Source: UBA4615 sp964399635 (GTDB taxonomy: Bacteria > Pseudomonadota > Gammaproteobacteria > Burkholderiales > Burkholderiaceae_E). From it: a stretch of DNA of 64,000 nt. A program made the translations under genes and the position numbers. The notes beneath the pieces were generated by a model. That model saw only the letters and a program-made list of their open reading frames with translations. It searched no databases and was not told the DNA's origin. Of this stretch, positions 1 to 8,668 are shown one piece after another; positions within the stretch are counted from its first letter, which is position 1, and each line of letters opens with the position of its first letter. The stretch covers positions 124,001 through 188,000 of the forward strand of contig CAYNRU010000013.1 in assembly GCA_964399635.1 (NCBI GenBank), given 5' to 3'.

Positions 1-40
1 CGGATCGCCTGAGCACGACACCGAGACCGGAGCCCCGTCG

Positions 41-985
41 ATGACCCCTGACATCCGAGAGATCGCGCGCGGACTGCGCTTCCCCGAAGGCCCCGTCGCA
101 CTGCCCGACGGCAGCGTGCTGCTGGTCGAGATCGAGCGCGGCACGCTGTCGCGCGTGGAGCCCGACGGCCGCGTCGAGGTCGTCGCCCACACCGGCGGCG
201 GCCCCAACGGCGCGGCGATGGGCCCCGACGGCAAGGTCTACCTGTGCAACAACGGCGGCTTCGAGTGGATCCCGATGCCGGGCGGCGCAATGCGGCCGGG
301 CCACCAGGCCAAGGACTACTCGGGCGGACGCATCGAGCGCGTCGACCTCGCCACCGGCGCGCTCGAGGTGCTCTACACGCACGGTCCGAACGGCCCGCTG
401 CGGGGCCCCAACGACCTGGTGTTCGATGCCCACGGCGGCTTCTGGTTCACCGACCTCGGCAAGGTGCGTGCCCGCGACATGGACCTGGGCGCGGTCTACT
501 ACGCGCGCGCCGACGGATCCTCGATCGTGGAGGTGATCCAGCCGATGTTCACGCCCAACGGCATCGGCCTGTCGCCCGACGGCTCGCGACTGTACGTCGC
601 GGAGACCCGCGTCAGCCGCGTCTGGTCGTTCGAGATCGAGGGGCCCGGCCGGGTCGCGCGCCAGCCCTTCCCGTCGCCGCACGGCGGCAGGCTGCTCGGC
701 GGGCTGCCGGCGTACCGGCTGTTCGATTCGCTGGCGGTGGACGCTGCGGGCAACGTGTGCGTGGCCTCGCTGATGGAGGGCGGCATCACGGTGTTCCCGC
801 CGGACGGCAGCGCGCCCGACTTCGTGCCGATGCCCGACGTCTACACGACCAACCTGTGCTTCGGCGGCCCCGACCTGCGCACGGCGTTCGTGACGCTGTC
901 GACCACCGGGCGGCTGGTCGCGATGCAATGGCCGCGACCGGGGTTGGCGCTGAACTGGCTGAACACGCCGGGCGGCGCCGGCTAG
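41..985 (+). CDS. SMP-30/gluconolactonase/LRE family protein
   Basis: The 314-residue protein has the repeated NGxxxxPDG-type turns of the six-bladed SMP-30 beta-propeller. The expected metal ligands are visible: the Glu in FPEGPVALPDG near residue 18, the Asn in the RGPND motif near 126, the Asn in TPNGIGLSPDG near 177, and an Asp in the FDSLAVD motif near 233. Family members hydrolyse sugar or other lactones in a divalent-metal-dependent reaction; the substrate cannot be read here. The ATG is preceded by GGAG at suitable spacing. The gene converges on, and overlaps by four bases, the DUF924 gene on the other strand. No operon partner is visible on the left. Confidence 0.85.
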   Translation: MTPDIREIARGLRFPEGPVALPDGSVLLVEIERGTLSRVEPDGRVEVVAHTGGGPNGAAMGPDGKVYLCNNGGFEWIPMPGGAMRPGHQAKDYSGGRIERVDLATGALEVLYTHGPNGPLRGPNDLVFDAHGGFWFTDLGKVRARDMDLGAVYYARADGSSIVEVIQPMFTPNGIGLSPDGSRLYVAETRVSRVWSFEIEGPGRVARQPFPSPHGGRLLGGLPAYRLFDSLAVDAAGNVCVASLMEGGITVFPPDGSAPDFVPMPDVYTTNLCFGGPDLRTAFVTLSTTGRLVAMQWPRPGLALNWLNTPGGAG

Positions 986-1569
986 AAGCCCGATCCGGGC
1001 TCGGCCAGGAAAGCGATTTCCTGCGCGGTGGACGCGCGGCCGAGCGCCGCGTTCCGATGCGGGAAGCGCCCGAACCGCTCGACCACCGCAAGATGCCTGC
1101 GCGCCCACTCCGACAGGCCGGCCGTCTCGGGGTGGCCGTCGAGGCCGCCCATCAGGCGTACCGCCTCGTGCTGGTCGGCCATCGACTCCGAATGCTCGAA
1201 GGGCAGGTACACGAACAGGCGCTCCACGGGCGCGAGCCCGGCGTCGACGCCGCGTGCGACCAGCTCGCGCGCCAGCGCGAGCGCACGCGGATCGAGCGCG
1301 AAGGCGCGGGCCTCGCCGCGGAACAGGTTGCGTGGAAACTGGTCGCACACCAGCAGCAGCGCGAGCGCGCCGCGAGCGGTGGCCGGCCAATCCTGAAGGC
1401 CGCCGCGGAGCGCCTCGTCGACCAGCGCCCCGAAGCGCGCCCGGATGAGGTCGTCGAAGGCCGCGTCCTTGAAGAACCAGGCCTTGCGCGAGGCGCCGTG
1501 CCCTTCGCTGCCCGGCGCGCCGAACCAGAACGCGAGCACCGCGTCGATGCGGGCGTCCGGGGCGCTCAT
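982..1569 (-). CDS. DUF924 family protein
   Basis: A 195-residue protein starting MSAPDARIDAVLAFWFG. It matches the DUF924 (YbgR-like) family by the FWFG opening, the DQFPRNLFRG block near residue 75 and the LPFEHSE motif. The family is alpha-helical and related to TPR folds; its biochemical function is unknown. The ATG overlaps the TGA of the upstream acyltransferase gene (ATGA), so the two are probably translated together. The link to lipid storage is only positional. Confidence 0.85.
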   Translation of the reverse strand: MSAPDARIDAVLAFWFGAPGSEGHGASRKAWFFKDAAFDDLIRARFGALVDEALRGGLQDWPATARGALALLLVCDQFPRNLFRGEARAFALDPRALALARELVARGVDAGLAPVERLFVYLPFEHSESMADQHEAVRLMGGLDGHPETAGLSEWARRHLAVVERFGRFPHRNAALGRASTAQEIAFLAEPGSGF

Positions 1570-3062
1570 CCGGGCGCCCCGGCGCGGAACAACGCGTGCT
1601 CGAGCGCGTCGGGATCGATGTCGGCGGCGCCGCGCATCTCGGGCGGCAGCAACGAGGCGATGAGCATCAGCTGGTCGAACTCGGGGGCGAAGGCGTCGAT
1701 CAGCCGCTGCGGCTCGGGGCACAGCTTGCGGTCGGCGATGACGCCAAACTGCACGCCGCCCGCGTACGACAGGATCGACACCCCCAGGCCGATGTCGCTC
1801 GACTGCGGCACCCAGAACATCATCCGGGACAGCGTCCGCCCGGCGAGCGACAGCGGCTCGCGGGGCCCGGGCACGTTGGTCATCACGGCAGTGGCCTTGC
1901 TGGCCAGGAAGTCGAGGATCGGGTCCTGCAGCAGCTTGGGCGCCCACCCCACGGCGCCCAGCAGGCCGTAGGCGAGCACGGCCTGGTAGCCGCCCTTGAG
2001 CGCCTCCATCCGGCGGCGCAGTTCCTGCAGCCTCGCGAGCGGGTTGGCCATGCCCACCGGCAGCAGCAGCGGCACCAGTCCGAAGCGGTTGCCGAGCTCG
2101 AGCGGCTCGTCGGCCGGGCGCAGGTTGATCGGGACCATCGCCCGAAGCTCGCAGCCGAGGGTGTCCTCGCCGCGCCCGCGCAGGTAGGTGCGCACCGCGC
2201 CTGCCACGCACGACAGCAACACATCGTTGACCGATGCGCCCAGCGCCCGGCACACGACCTTCACGTCGTCCAGCGGCAGCGGCTCGTTCCAGGCGACGCC
2301 CTTGGCGACGCCTGGCTTGCCCTTGAGGCACGTGGGGGTGTCGGACGACATCAGCGCGAGGCGCGCCGCGTCGGCCAGCACGCGCCCGCCGGTGTGGGCG
2401 TAATCGACCAGGCGGTCAGGATGGCCGGCCAGGCGCATCGACTGGCTGACCACCGTCCCGGTCGCCTCGATCGCGCGGACGGCCCCGGCGGTGAGCGGCT
2501 GCAGGAAGGGCTTCCAGGGGTTGGACAGCATGGAGCCGTCGTCGGCCTCGGCGTGCGCCGGCCTGCGCGGCCGCCCGCGCACCGGCGTCTCGGCGGGGTC
2601 GTCGGTGAGGCTCAGCATCACGCGCACCAGCGCGATCCCGTCTGCGATGCAGTGATGGATGCGCGCGACCATCGCGCTGGTGCCGCGGTAGTTGTCGACC
2701 AGGTGGAACTGCCACAGCGGGCGCTCCGGGTCGAGCGGCGTCGAGGCGAGCTCGGCCGCGAAGCGCTGCAGGTCGGCGTCGGTGCCCTCGCCCGCCAGCC
2801 GGTGGTGCTGCAGGTGGAAGGCGAGGTCGAATCGGTCGTCGTGGACCCACCAGGCGGCGCCAGCCGGGTCGTACTCGACGCGCTGGCGGAACCGGTCGAA
2901 GGCGAGCAGGCGCTCGGAGACCACCGCCCGCAGGCGCGCGTACTCGACCGGACGATCGAACACGTCGATGCCGACGATCATCATCAGGTTGCTCGGGCGA
3001 TCCATCCGCAGCCACGCGGTGTCCACGCCGGACATCCGCTCACGCCCTGCCTTCTCGACCAT
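1566..3062 (-). CDS. WS/DGAT wax ester synthase / diacylglycerol acyltransferase
   Basis: The 498-residue protein carries the acyltransferase active-site motif HHCIADG (HHxxxDG) near residue 140 and the conserved N-terminal PSNLMMI segment of bacterial WS/DGATs. Such enzymes esterify acyl-CoA with a fatty alcohol or diacylglycerol to make wax ester or triacylglycerol at the inner face of the membrane. I chose the ATG at 3062 because GGAGG lies five bases upstream; an inner ATG at 3035 has no good ribosome site. It is followed by the overlapping DUF924 gene and is divergent from an acyl-CoA-binding protein gene, a plausible supplier of its substrate. Confidence 0.88.
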   Translation of the reverse strand: MVEKAGRERMSGVDTAWLRMDRPSNLMMIVGIDVFDRPVEYARLRAVVSERLLAFDRFRQRVEYDPAGAAWWVHDDRFDLAFHLQHHRLAGEGTDADLQRFAAELASTPLDPERPLWQFHLVDNYRGTSAMVARIHHCIADGIALVRVMLSLTDDPAETPVRGRPRRPAHAEADDGSMLSNPWKPFLQPLTAGAVRAIEATGTVVSQSMRLAGHPDRLVDYAHTGGRVLADAARLALMSSDTPTCLKGKPGVAKGVAWNEPLPLDDVKVVCRALGASVNDVLLSCVAGAVRTYLRGRGEDTLGCELRAMVPINLRPADEPLELGNRFGLVPLLLPVGMANPLARLQELRRRMEALKGGYQAVLAYGLLGAVGWAPKLLQDPILDFLASKATAVMTNVPGPREPLSLAGRTLSRMMFWVPQSSDIGLGVSILSYAGGVQFGVIADRKLCPEPQRLIDAFAPEFDQLMLIASLLPPEMRGAADIDPDALEHALFRAGAPG

Positions 3063-3151
3063 CGTGCCTCCGGACCCGGCGCGACCGGGCTGTTTCTTTG
3101 AAGCTATCATAGCCCTGCAGCCCCCCGACCCGACACCGTGGAGACACCGCC

Positions 3152-3409
3152 ATGTCCGACCTAGAAAGCCGCTTCCAGCAGGCGGTCGCCGACTCCAAGA
3201 AGCTTCCGGAGCGGCCCGACAATGCAACGATGCTGAAGCTCTACGCGCTGTTCAAGCAGTCGACCGAAGGCGACGTCGACGGCAAGCGCCCGGGCTTCAC
3301 CGACATGATCGGCCGCGCCAAATGGGACGCCTGGAACGAGATCAAGGGCAGCTCCCGGGACGACGCGATGCAGCAGTACGTATCGCTCGTGGAAGACCTG
3401 AAAGGCTGA
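3152..3409 (+). CDS. acyl-CoA-binding protein (ACBP)
   Basis: The 85-residue protein has the whole four-helix ACBP domain. The YALFKQSTEGD motif near residues 31-41 and KWDAWNEIKG near 57-66 hold the conserved Tyr, Lys and Trp that bind the acyl-CoA head group. ACBPs buffer and deliver long-chain acyl-CoA in the cytosol. Bacterial copies are patchy, so this placement opposite a wax ester/TAG synthase suggests a shared role in neutral-lipid formation (inference). GGAGA precedes the ATG by seven bases. A TATCAT -10-like hexamer lies at 3105-3110. Confidence 0.92.
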   Translation: MSDLESRFQQAVADSKKLPERPDNATMLKLYALFKQSTEGDVDGKRPGFTDMIGRAKWDAWNEIKGSSRDDAMQQYVSLVEDLKG

Positions 3410-3427
3410 CCCCGGGGCCCCGCCCCG

Positions 3428-3703
3428 TCAGCCGAAGTACTCGTCGAAGTTGCGGTGGATCGTCTCCTCGATCCGCCCCTTGAAGGCCGCCAGCAGGAAG
3501 CCCAGCTTCGCGTGCACCTCGACGTGCGCGCGCTGCACGACCAGCTCCCCGGAGACGCCGGTGCGCTGGAAGCGCAGCACGTTGCCGTCCCACTCGCAGT
3601 CCATCCCGAACTCGCGCTCCATCTCGTCGGCGACCCGCTGGGCCGCCGCCTTGGCCTTCTTCAGGCCGAGCGCGTGATCGCGCTTCAGTTCGATCGTGGA
3701 CAT
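3428..3703 (-). CDS. polyhydroxyalkanoic acid system family protein
   Basis: A 91-residue protein starting MSTIELKRDHALGLKKAK, matching the small PHA-system (granule-region) family in length and in the N-terminal block rich in Lys and Ala. The family is found near PHA synthesis genes; its function is unknown. The ATG is preceded by AGGAG. It lies 34 bases downstream of the D-2-hydroxyacid dehydrogenase gene on the same strand and is the last gene of the long leftward run, convergent with the ACBP gene. Confidence 0.78.
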   Translation of the reverse strand: MSTIELKRDHALGLKKAKAAAQRVADEMEREFGMDCEWDGNVLRFQRTGVSGELVVQRAHVEVHAKLGFLLAAFKGRIEETIHRNFDEYFG

Positions 3704-3737
3704 GGCCTGGACTTCTCCTGGATCGCGCGCGTGGCGC

Positions 3738-4721
3738 TCAGCGGCCGGCGCGCGCGCGCAGCGCGCCCGCATTGACCGGCGTGGGCAGCGCCTCGCCGGC
3801 AGCGAAGGCGAGCAGGTTGCGCGCCGCGAGCATCGCCATGCCCAGGCGCGAAGACCGGGTGGCGCTGCCCAGATGCGGCGTCAGCACGACGTTGGGGACC
3901 TGCAGCAGCGCCGGGTTCACCGCCGGCTCGTTCTCGTAGACGTCGAGACCGGCGGCGGCCGGCCGGCCGGCGCGCAGCGCCCGGGCCAGCGCCGCGTCGT
4001 CGACGATGCCCCCGCGCGCGATGTTCACCAGCGTGGCGCCGGGCTTCATCAGCGCGAGTTCGCGCTCGCCGATCGTGTGATGGGTCTGCGCCGAGTACGG
4101 CAGCACCAGCACGACGTGGTCCGACTGCGCGAGCAGCGCATCGAGGCCGACCCGGGTGGCCCCGAGTTGCGCCTCGTTGGCCGCGACGCTGCGGTTGCAG
4201 TACAGCAGCTTCATCGAGAAGCCAGACGCTCGGCGCGCGACGGCCGAGCCGATGCGGCCCATGCCGACGATGCCGAGCGTGGCGCCGTACACGTCGGCGC
4301 CAAGGAACTGGTCCCAGGCCCATCGGCCCCAGTGGCCCTCGCGCAGCCAGCGCTCGGACTCGGTCACCCGGCGGGCGGTCGCCATCAGCAGCGCCCAGGC
4401 CATGTCGGCGGTGGCCTCGGTCAGCACGTCTGGCGTGTTGGTGACGACGATGCCGCGCGCGGTACAGGCGTCGACGTCGATCTGGTTGTAGCCGACCGAG
4501 CCCGTGGCGACGATCTTCAGCGCGGGGCAGGCGTCGATGAGCGCGGCGTCGACCTTGTCGGTGGCGACGACGTAGAGCGCGTCGCAGCCGGCAGCGCGTG
4601 CCCGCGTCTCGTCGGCGCTCCAGAATGCGTCGTCCGGATTGGACTCGACCTCCCACGCCGTCGAGAGCGCATCGATCACCTCGGGGAAGACGCGACGGGT
4701 GACGAGCAGGCGCGGCTTCAT
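3738..4721 (-). CDS. D-2-hydroxyacid dehydrogenase
   Basis: The 327-residue protein has the two-domain D-isomer-specific dehydrogenase layout. The NAD-binding glycine motif GIVGMGRIG lies near residue 153, the signature NIARGGIVDD has the catalytic Arg near 235, and HLGS holds the catalytic His near 286. It should interconvert a 2-ketoacid and a D-2-hydroxyacid (glyoxylate/hydroxypyruvate reductase-like). Its ATG overlaps the stop of the LUD gene, tying it to the nicotinate-type operon. Whether it reduces a pathway intermediate or is a passenger is not known. Confidence 0.88.
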   Translation of the reverse strand: MKPRLLVTRRVFPEVIDALSTAWEVESNPDDAFWSADETRARAAGCDALYVVATDKVDAALIDACPALKIVATGSVGYNQIDVDACTARGIVVTNTPDVLTEATADMAWALLMATARRVTESERWLREGHWGRWAWDQFLGADVYGATLGIVGMGRIGSAVARRASGFSMKLLYCNRSVAANEAQLGATRVGLDALLAQSDHVVLVLPYSAQTHHTIGERELALMKPGATLVNIARGGIVDDAALARALRAGRPAAAGLDVYENEPAVNPALLQVPNVVLTPHLGSATRSSRLGMAMLAARNLLAFAAGEALPTPVNAGALRARAGR

Positions 4722-5407
4722 GCGGGCGCTCCGGCAGCGGGCGGCGCGCCCACGATCACGATGTGCACGCGGTAAGGGCCGTGCGCACCGAGCACGATGG
4801 TCTGCTCGATGTCGCCGGTGCGCGAGGGTCCGGACACGAGGTTGGTCGCACGGGGCAGCCGCCCGCGCTCGGCGCGCGCAAGCGCGAAGCCCTCCTCGTA
4901 GTGCGCGACGACCCGTTCGGCGGGCACGATCGCGACATGCGTCTCCGGCAGCAGGTGCATCGACGCGGGCGTGTCCGGCCCGGACAGCATCATCAGCGTG
5001 CCGGTCTCGGCGATCGCGACGAAGGCGCCGCTGATGCCGACCATGTCCGCGCCCTGCGGACGGCGCGGTTCGACCTCGAGCGCGGCGCCCGCCCAGTCGA
5101 GCCCGGCGAGGGTGTTCCAGCACACGGCGCGACGGCCCAGCCCGTGCGCATCGAGGTAGCGGGCGACCGCGGCCGGCACCTCGGCCATGGACCCGACGCG
5201 ATCGGTGCTGCTGGACATGCGGGCCGCTTGCGCCTCGAAGTGGGCGACACGGTCGGCGCCGACGGTCGGCTGCGGGCCCGTCGGGTGACGCTCGATCCAT
5301 TGGGCGACCTCGTCGCGCTCGTTGCGCGAGGGCGCACCGGCGCGCCCCTGCGCGCTGCGGATCCGATCGAGGATGGCGCGGCGGGCCGCGGCGGTGTCCA
5401 GGGTCAT
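4718..5407 (-). CDS. LUD domain protein, LutC/YkgG family
   Basis: The 229-residue protein has the LUD domain pattern AETGTLMMLSGP near residue 134 and a C-terminal SGPSRTGDIEQTIVLGAHGP block typical of LutC (YkgG). LutC acts with LutA and LutB in L-lactate oxidation in other bacteria, but neither partner is present here. Overlapping stop/start codons join it to pncB upstream and to the hydroxyacid dehydrogenase downstream. A role in oxidising a hydroxyacid is possible but unproven. Confidence 0.85.
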   Translation of the reverse strand: MTLDTAAARRAILDRIRSAQGRAGAPSRNERDEVAQWIERHPTGPQPTVGADRVAHFEAQAARMSSSTDRVGSMAEVPAAVARYLDAHGLGRRAVCWNTLAGLDWAGAALEVEPRRPQGADMVGISGAFVAIAETGTLMMLSGPDTPASMHLLPETHVAIVPAERVVAHYEEGFALARAERGRLPRATNLVSGPSRTGDIEQTIVLGAHGPYRVHIVIVGAPPAAGAPA

Positions 5408-6594
5408 CGGGGCTCCGTGTCGGTGATGTGGCCGGTCTGGAACACCTGCCGCAGGTAGGCCAGGTAGGCCGGGTCGTCGCACATGGTCTTGTGGGGGGCG
5501 TCGGACAGCTTGGCCACCGGCTGGCCGTTGCAGCGCACCATCTTGATGACGATCTGCAGCGGCATGAAGCCGAGGTCGTTGGTGAGGTTGGTGCCGATGC
5601 CGAAGGCGACCCGCGTGCGGTCCTTGAAGCGCTGGTAGAGGCGGATGGCGAGCGGCACGTTCAGGCTGTCGGAGAAGATCAGGGTCTTGGTGTGCGGGTC
5701 GACCCGGTTGTGCTCGTAGTGCTGCAGCAGGCGCTCGCCCCAGTCGAACGGGTCACCGGAGTCGTGGCGGGCGCCGTCGAACAGCTTGCAGAAGTACAGG
5801 TCGAAGTCGCGCAGGAAGGCATCGATGCCGTAGACGTCCGACAGGGCGATGCCGAGGTCGCCGCGGTACTCGCGCGCCCACATCTCGAAGCCGAAGGTCT
5901 GGGAGTCGCGCAGCCGGGGGCCGAGCGCCTGGCAGGCCTGCAGGTACTCGTGGGCCATCGTGCCAAGCGGCAGCACGCCGTGGCGCATCGCGTACCAGAC
6001 GTTGGAGGTGCCGGCGAAGTTGTCGCCGAGCTCGTCGCGCAGTCCGACCACGACCTCCTCGTGCCACTTGCGCGAAAAGCGGCGCCGCGTGCCGTAGTCG
6101 GCAACGCGCATGCCGGCGAGGTCGGGGTCGGCGCGGATCAGGCCGATCTTGCCGACCAGCCGGCGCCTGCCCTCGGCCAGGTCGGGCGAGCGCTGCGTGT
6201 TGCGGAAGTAGATTTCGTTGACGATCGCGAGCACCGGGATCTCGAACAGGATCGTGTGCAGCCACGGCCCGCGCACGGTGATGTCGATCTCGCCGTTGGC
6301 CAGCGGCTGCACCGTGATGTACTTCTCGTTCATCTGGAACAGGCCCAGGAAATCGACGAAGTCGCTCTTGATGAAGCGCAGGCCGCGCAGGTACTGCAGC
6401 TCCGACTCGGCGAAGCGCAGCGTGCACAGGCGGCGCACCTCGTCGCGGATCTCCTCGACGTAGGGGGCAAGCTCGATGCCTGGGTTGCGGCACTTGAAGC
6501 GGTACTCGACCTGCGCCCCCGGGAAATGGTGCAGCACGACCTGCATCATCGTGAACTTGTACAGGTCGGTGTCGAGCAGCGAGGTGATGATCAT
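5404..6594 (-). CDS. pncB: nicotinate phosphoribosyltransferase
   Basis: At 396 residues the protein is full length for PncB. It opens with the family signature LLDTDLYKFTM, carries GTMAHE, whose His corresponds to the phosphorylated residue of characterised PncB, and ends with the HDSGDPF and SDSLN phosphoribosyl-binding motifs. It makes nicotinate mononucleotide from nicotinate and PRPP with ATP hydrolysis, in the Preiss-Handler NAD salvage route. It overlaps the TetR and LUD genes by ATGA junctions. Its place in this operon is strong support for nicotinate as the operon substrate: salvage and breakdown would draw on the same imported compound. Confidence 0.95.
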   Translation of the reverse strand: MIITSLLDTDLYKFTMMQVVLHHFPGAQVEYRFKCRNPGIELAPYVEEIRDEVRRLCTLRFAESELQYLRGLRFIKSDFVDFLGLFQMNEKYITVQPLANGEIDITVRGPWLHTILFEIPVLAIVNEIYFRNTQRSPDLAEGRRRLVGKIGLIRADPDLAGMRVADYGTRRRFSRKWHEEVVVGLRDELGDNFAGTSNVWYAMRHGVLPLGTMAHEYLQACQALGPRLRDSQTFGFEMWAREYRGDLGIALSDVYGIDAFLRDFDLYFCKLFDGARHDSGDPFDWGERLLQHYEHNRVDPHTKTLIFSDSLNVPLAIRLYQRFKDRTRVAFGIGTNLTNDLGFMPLQIVIKMVRCNGQPVAKLSDAPHKTMCDDPAYLAYLRQVFQTGHITDTEPR

Positions 6595-7376
6595 CGGGGG
6601 AATTGTACCTGCGCACCCACGTAGCGAAGCACCATCTCCTCGCTCGCGCGCCAGTGGGATTCCAGCGCTTCCGGGGCCGCCAGATCGCGCCCCAGCACGG
6701 CCGACAGCGTGTGCCGGTTGGACAGGTAGAAGTAGCCCAGCCCGGCGATGGACACGTAGAGGTCGGCCGCATCCAGGCCTGGCCGGAACTCCCCGCCGCG
6801 CTGGCCGCGCTCGAGCAGCGCGTGCAGCATCCGCAGCACCGGCGAGACCAGCGCGTCGAGGCGCGCCGAGCGCTTCAAGTGGCGCGCCTGCAGCTGGTTC
6901 TCGACGGTCAGCACGCCGATGAACTCGGGATGGTCGGCGTACCAGCGCCACACGAACCGGCAGAAGTGCGCGAGCGCCTCGCGCGGCGGCTTGTCGTCCA
7001 GGACCAGCGACTGCTCGGCCACGCCCAGCGCGTCGTAGGCGGCCTCCAGCACCTCGCGGAACAGGCCCTCCTTGCTGCCGAAGTAGTAGTAGACCATCCG
7101 CTCGGAGGAGCGCGCCCGCTTGGCGATGCGCTCGCCGCGCGCGCCGCCGAAGCCGTGCCGCGCGAACTCCTGCGAGGCCGCGCGCAGGATCCGCGCGCGG
7201 GTGGCGCCGGCATCGCGGCGGCGCTCGGTGGCGCGGCGGGGCCTGCCATCGGGCACGGCGCCCGCGCCCTCCCCGGCCTCGCCGTCATCGTGCCCGGGGC
7301 CGCCGCCATCCCCGTCCCGGTCCCCGGGGCCGCCGGGCTCGCCGTCGTCGCTCCCACCTTGGTCCAGGTCAGCCAT
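6591..7376 (-). CDS. TetR/AcrR family transcriptional regulator
   Basis: The helix-turn-helix lies in the segment ATRARILRAASQEFARHG to RMVYYYFGSKEGLF, the classic TetR N-domain. The C-terminal part is of the type with WYADHPEF and a RutR-like tail. The roughly 50 residues before the DNA-binding domain are Gly/Asp/Glu-rich and look disordered, so the start is uncertain: ATG at 7376 (used here), an upstream ATG at 7403, or GTG at 7256 with GGGGAGG upstream. The gene ends by overlapping the pncB start. It is the only regulator inside the operon and the natural candidate to bind the palindrome at 20713-20732 (inference). Confidence 0.85.
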   Translation of the reverse strand: MADLDQGGSDDGEPGGPGDRDGDGGGPGHDDGEAGEGAGAVPDGRPRRATERRRDAGATRARILRAASQEFARHGFGGARGERIAKRARSSERMVYYYFGSKEGLFREVLEAAYDALGVAEQSLVLDDKPPREALAHFCRFVWRWYADHPEFIGVLTVENQLQARHLKRSARLDALVSPVLRMLHALLERGQRGGEFRPGLDAADLYVSIAGLGYFYLSNRHTLSAVLGRDLAAPEALESHWRASEEMVLRYVGAQVQFPR

Positions 7377-7416
7377 CGCCCCGCCCGACCCGGTTCGGTG
7401 CATCGCGCGACGGCCG

Positions 7417-8625
7417 TCAAGCCTGGGGCAGGACCACCGGCACCTCGATCGCGGGCGGCGTGTTCCGGCTGCGGCCGCAGCGCACCAGCCCGTCGATCAT
7501 CACCATGCCCACGCCCGGGATGTCGCCGAGCTGCAGGCTGTCGAGCAGGTCGCGCCCGGCGGTGTGCTGGGCCCGGTCGAGGAACACGAAGTCGGCCGGC
7601 CGACCGACCTCCAGCAGCCCCTGGCGCAGGCCGCGCATGCGCGCGGTATTGCCGGTCGCGAACCCGAAGACGATCTCCGCCGGGATGTCGGCGAGCGAGG
7701 ACAGCAGCGCGATCATGCGCAGGATGCCCAGCGGCTGCACGCCCGAGCCGGCCGGCGAGTCGGTGCCCAGGATCACCCGGTGCGGGCACTTGAGCTCGAC
7801 CGCGTGGCGCGCGGTCAGGATCGCGATCCGCTCGTTGCCGTTGTGCACGATCTCGAGGGCGCGCGGGCTGCGCTCGCACAGCGTGCAGACCGCCTTGTAG
7901 GACAGCGAGGTGTGGCCGCCGTTGACGTGGCCGATCACGTCAGCGTCGGCCTCGAGCACCACCTGCTCGTCGATCAGGCCCGAGCCGGGGATCGACGGGC
8001 CGCCGGTGTGGATGGTGCTCTGGATGCCGTGCTTGCGCGCCCAGCCGACCATGGTGGCGGCCTCGCGGCCTGCCTTGACCGAGCCCAGCCCGATCTCGCC
8101 GAGCAGCGTGACGCCGGCGGCCGCCATGTCAATGAAGTCCTGCTCGACCATGCCCTGCTCGATCACCGGCGCGCCCGCCAGCACCCGCACGCCACCGCCC
8201 ACGCCGGCCGCGCGCATGCCGTCGAAGGCGCGCTGCGCGGTGATCGCGAGCGCCTTGACGCCGACGATGTCCTTGGGCCGGCCGGGCAGGTGCACCTCGC
8301 CCGCCGACACCATCGTGGTGACGCCGCCGTGCAGGCAGGACTCGATCCAGCCGAGCTGGTTCTGGCGCGGGGTCCAGTCGCCGAACACCGGATGCACGTG
8401 CGAGTCGATCAGGCCCGGGGCGAGCGCCGTGCCGCGCGCATCGATGGTGGTGAGCGCGCGGTCGGTGTCGCAGTCCTGGGCGCGGCCGATCGCGGCGATC
8501 AGGCCGTCCTGGACGACCACCGTGTCGGCGTCGAGGATGGGCCGGTCGATGTCGCCCGACAACATCAGACCGACGTTGCGGATCACGACCTTGCCCGAGG
8601 CCTGCTGGGTGGCGGTCACTGCCAT
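7417..8625 (-). CDS. enamidase-like amidohydrolase (6-oxo-1,4,5,6-tetrahydronicotinate hydrolase)
   Basis: The 402-residue protein is a metal-dependent amidohydrolase that closely follows Eubacterium barkeri enamidase (EC 3.5.2.18) as I recall it. Shared blocks are GRPKD near 115, HTGGPSIPGS near 206, GDIPG followed by a MIDG strand, and the C-terminal SRNTPPA. Probable metal ligands are His76, His78, Glu177 (replacing the usual carboxylated Lys), His206, His233 and Asp289. Enamidase opens the reduced ring of 6-oxo-tetrahydronicotinate to 2-formylglutarate and ammonia. The ATG at 8625 has AAGGAG six bases upstream; a TTG six bases earlier is less likely. It sits downstream of livF in the operon. 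Confidence 0.85.
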   Translation of the reverse strand: MAVTATQQASGKVVIRNVGLMLSGDIDRPILDADTVVVQDGLIAAIGRAQDCDTDRALTTIDARGTALAPGLIDSHVHPVFGDWTPRQNQLGWIESCLHGGVTTMVSAGEVHLPGRPKDIVGVKALAITAQRAFDGMRAAGVGGGVRVLAGAPVIEQGMVEQDFIDMAAAGVTLLGEIGLGSVKAGREAATMVGWARKHGIQSTIHTGGPSIPGSGLIDEQVVLEADADVIGHVNGGHTSLSYKAVCTLCERSPRALEIVHNGNERIAILTARHAVELKCPHRVILGTDSPAGSGVQPLGILRMIALLSSLADIPAEIVFGFATGNTARMRGLRQGLLEVGRPADFVFLDRAQHTAGRDLLDSLQLGDIPGVGMVMIDGLVRCGRSRNTPPAIEVPVVLPQA

Positions 8626-8668
8626 GGACAACTCCTTGAATGGGTTGGGGGTGGCGCGACGGGCGCGC

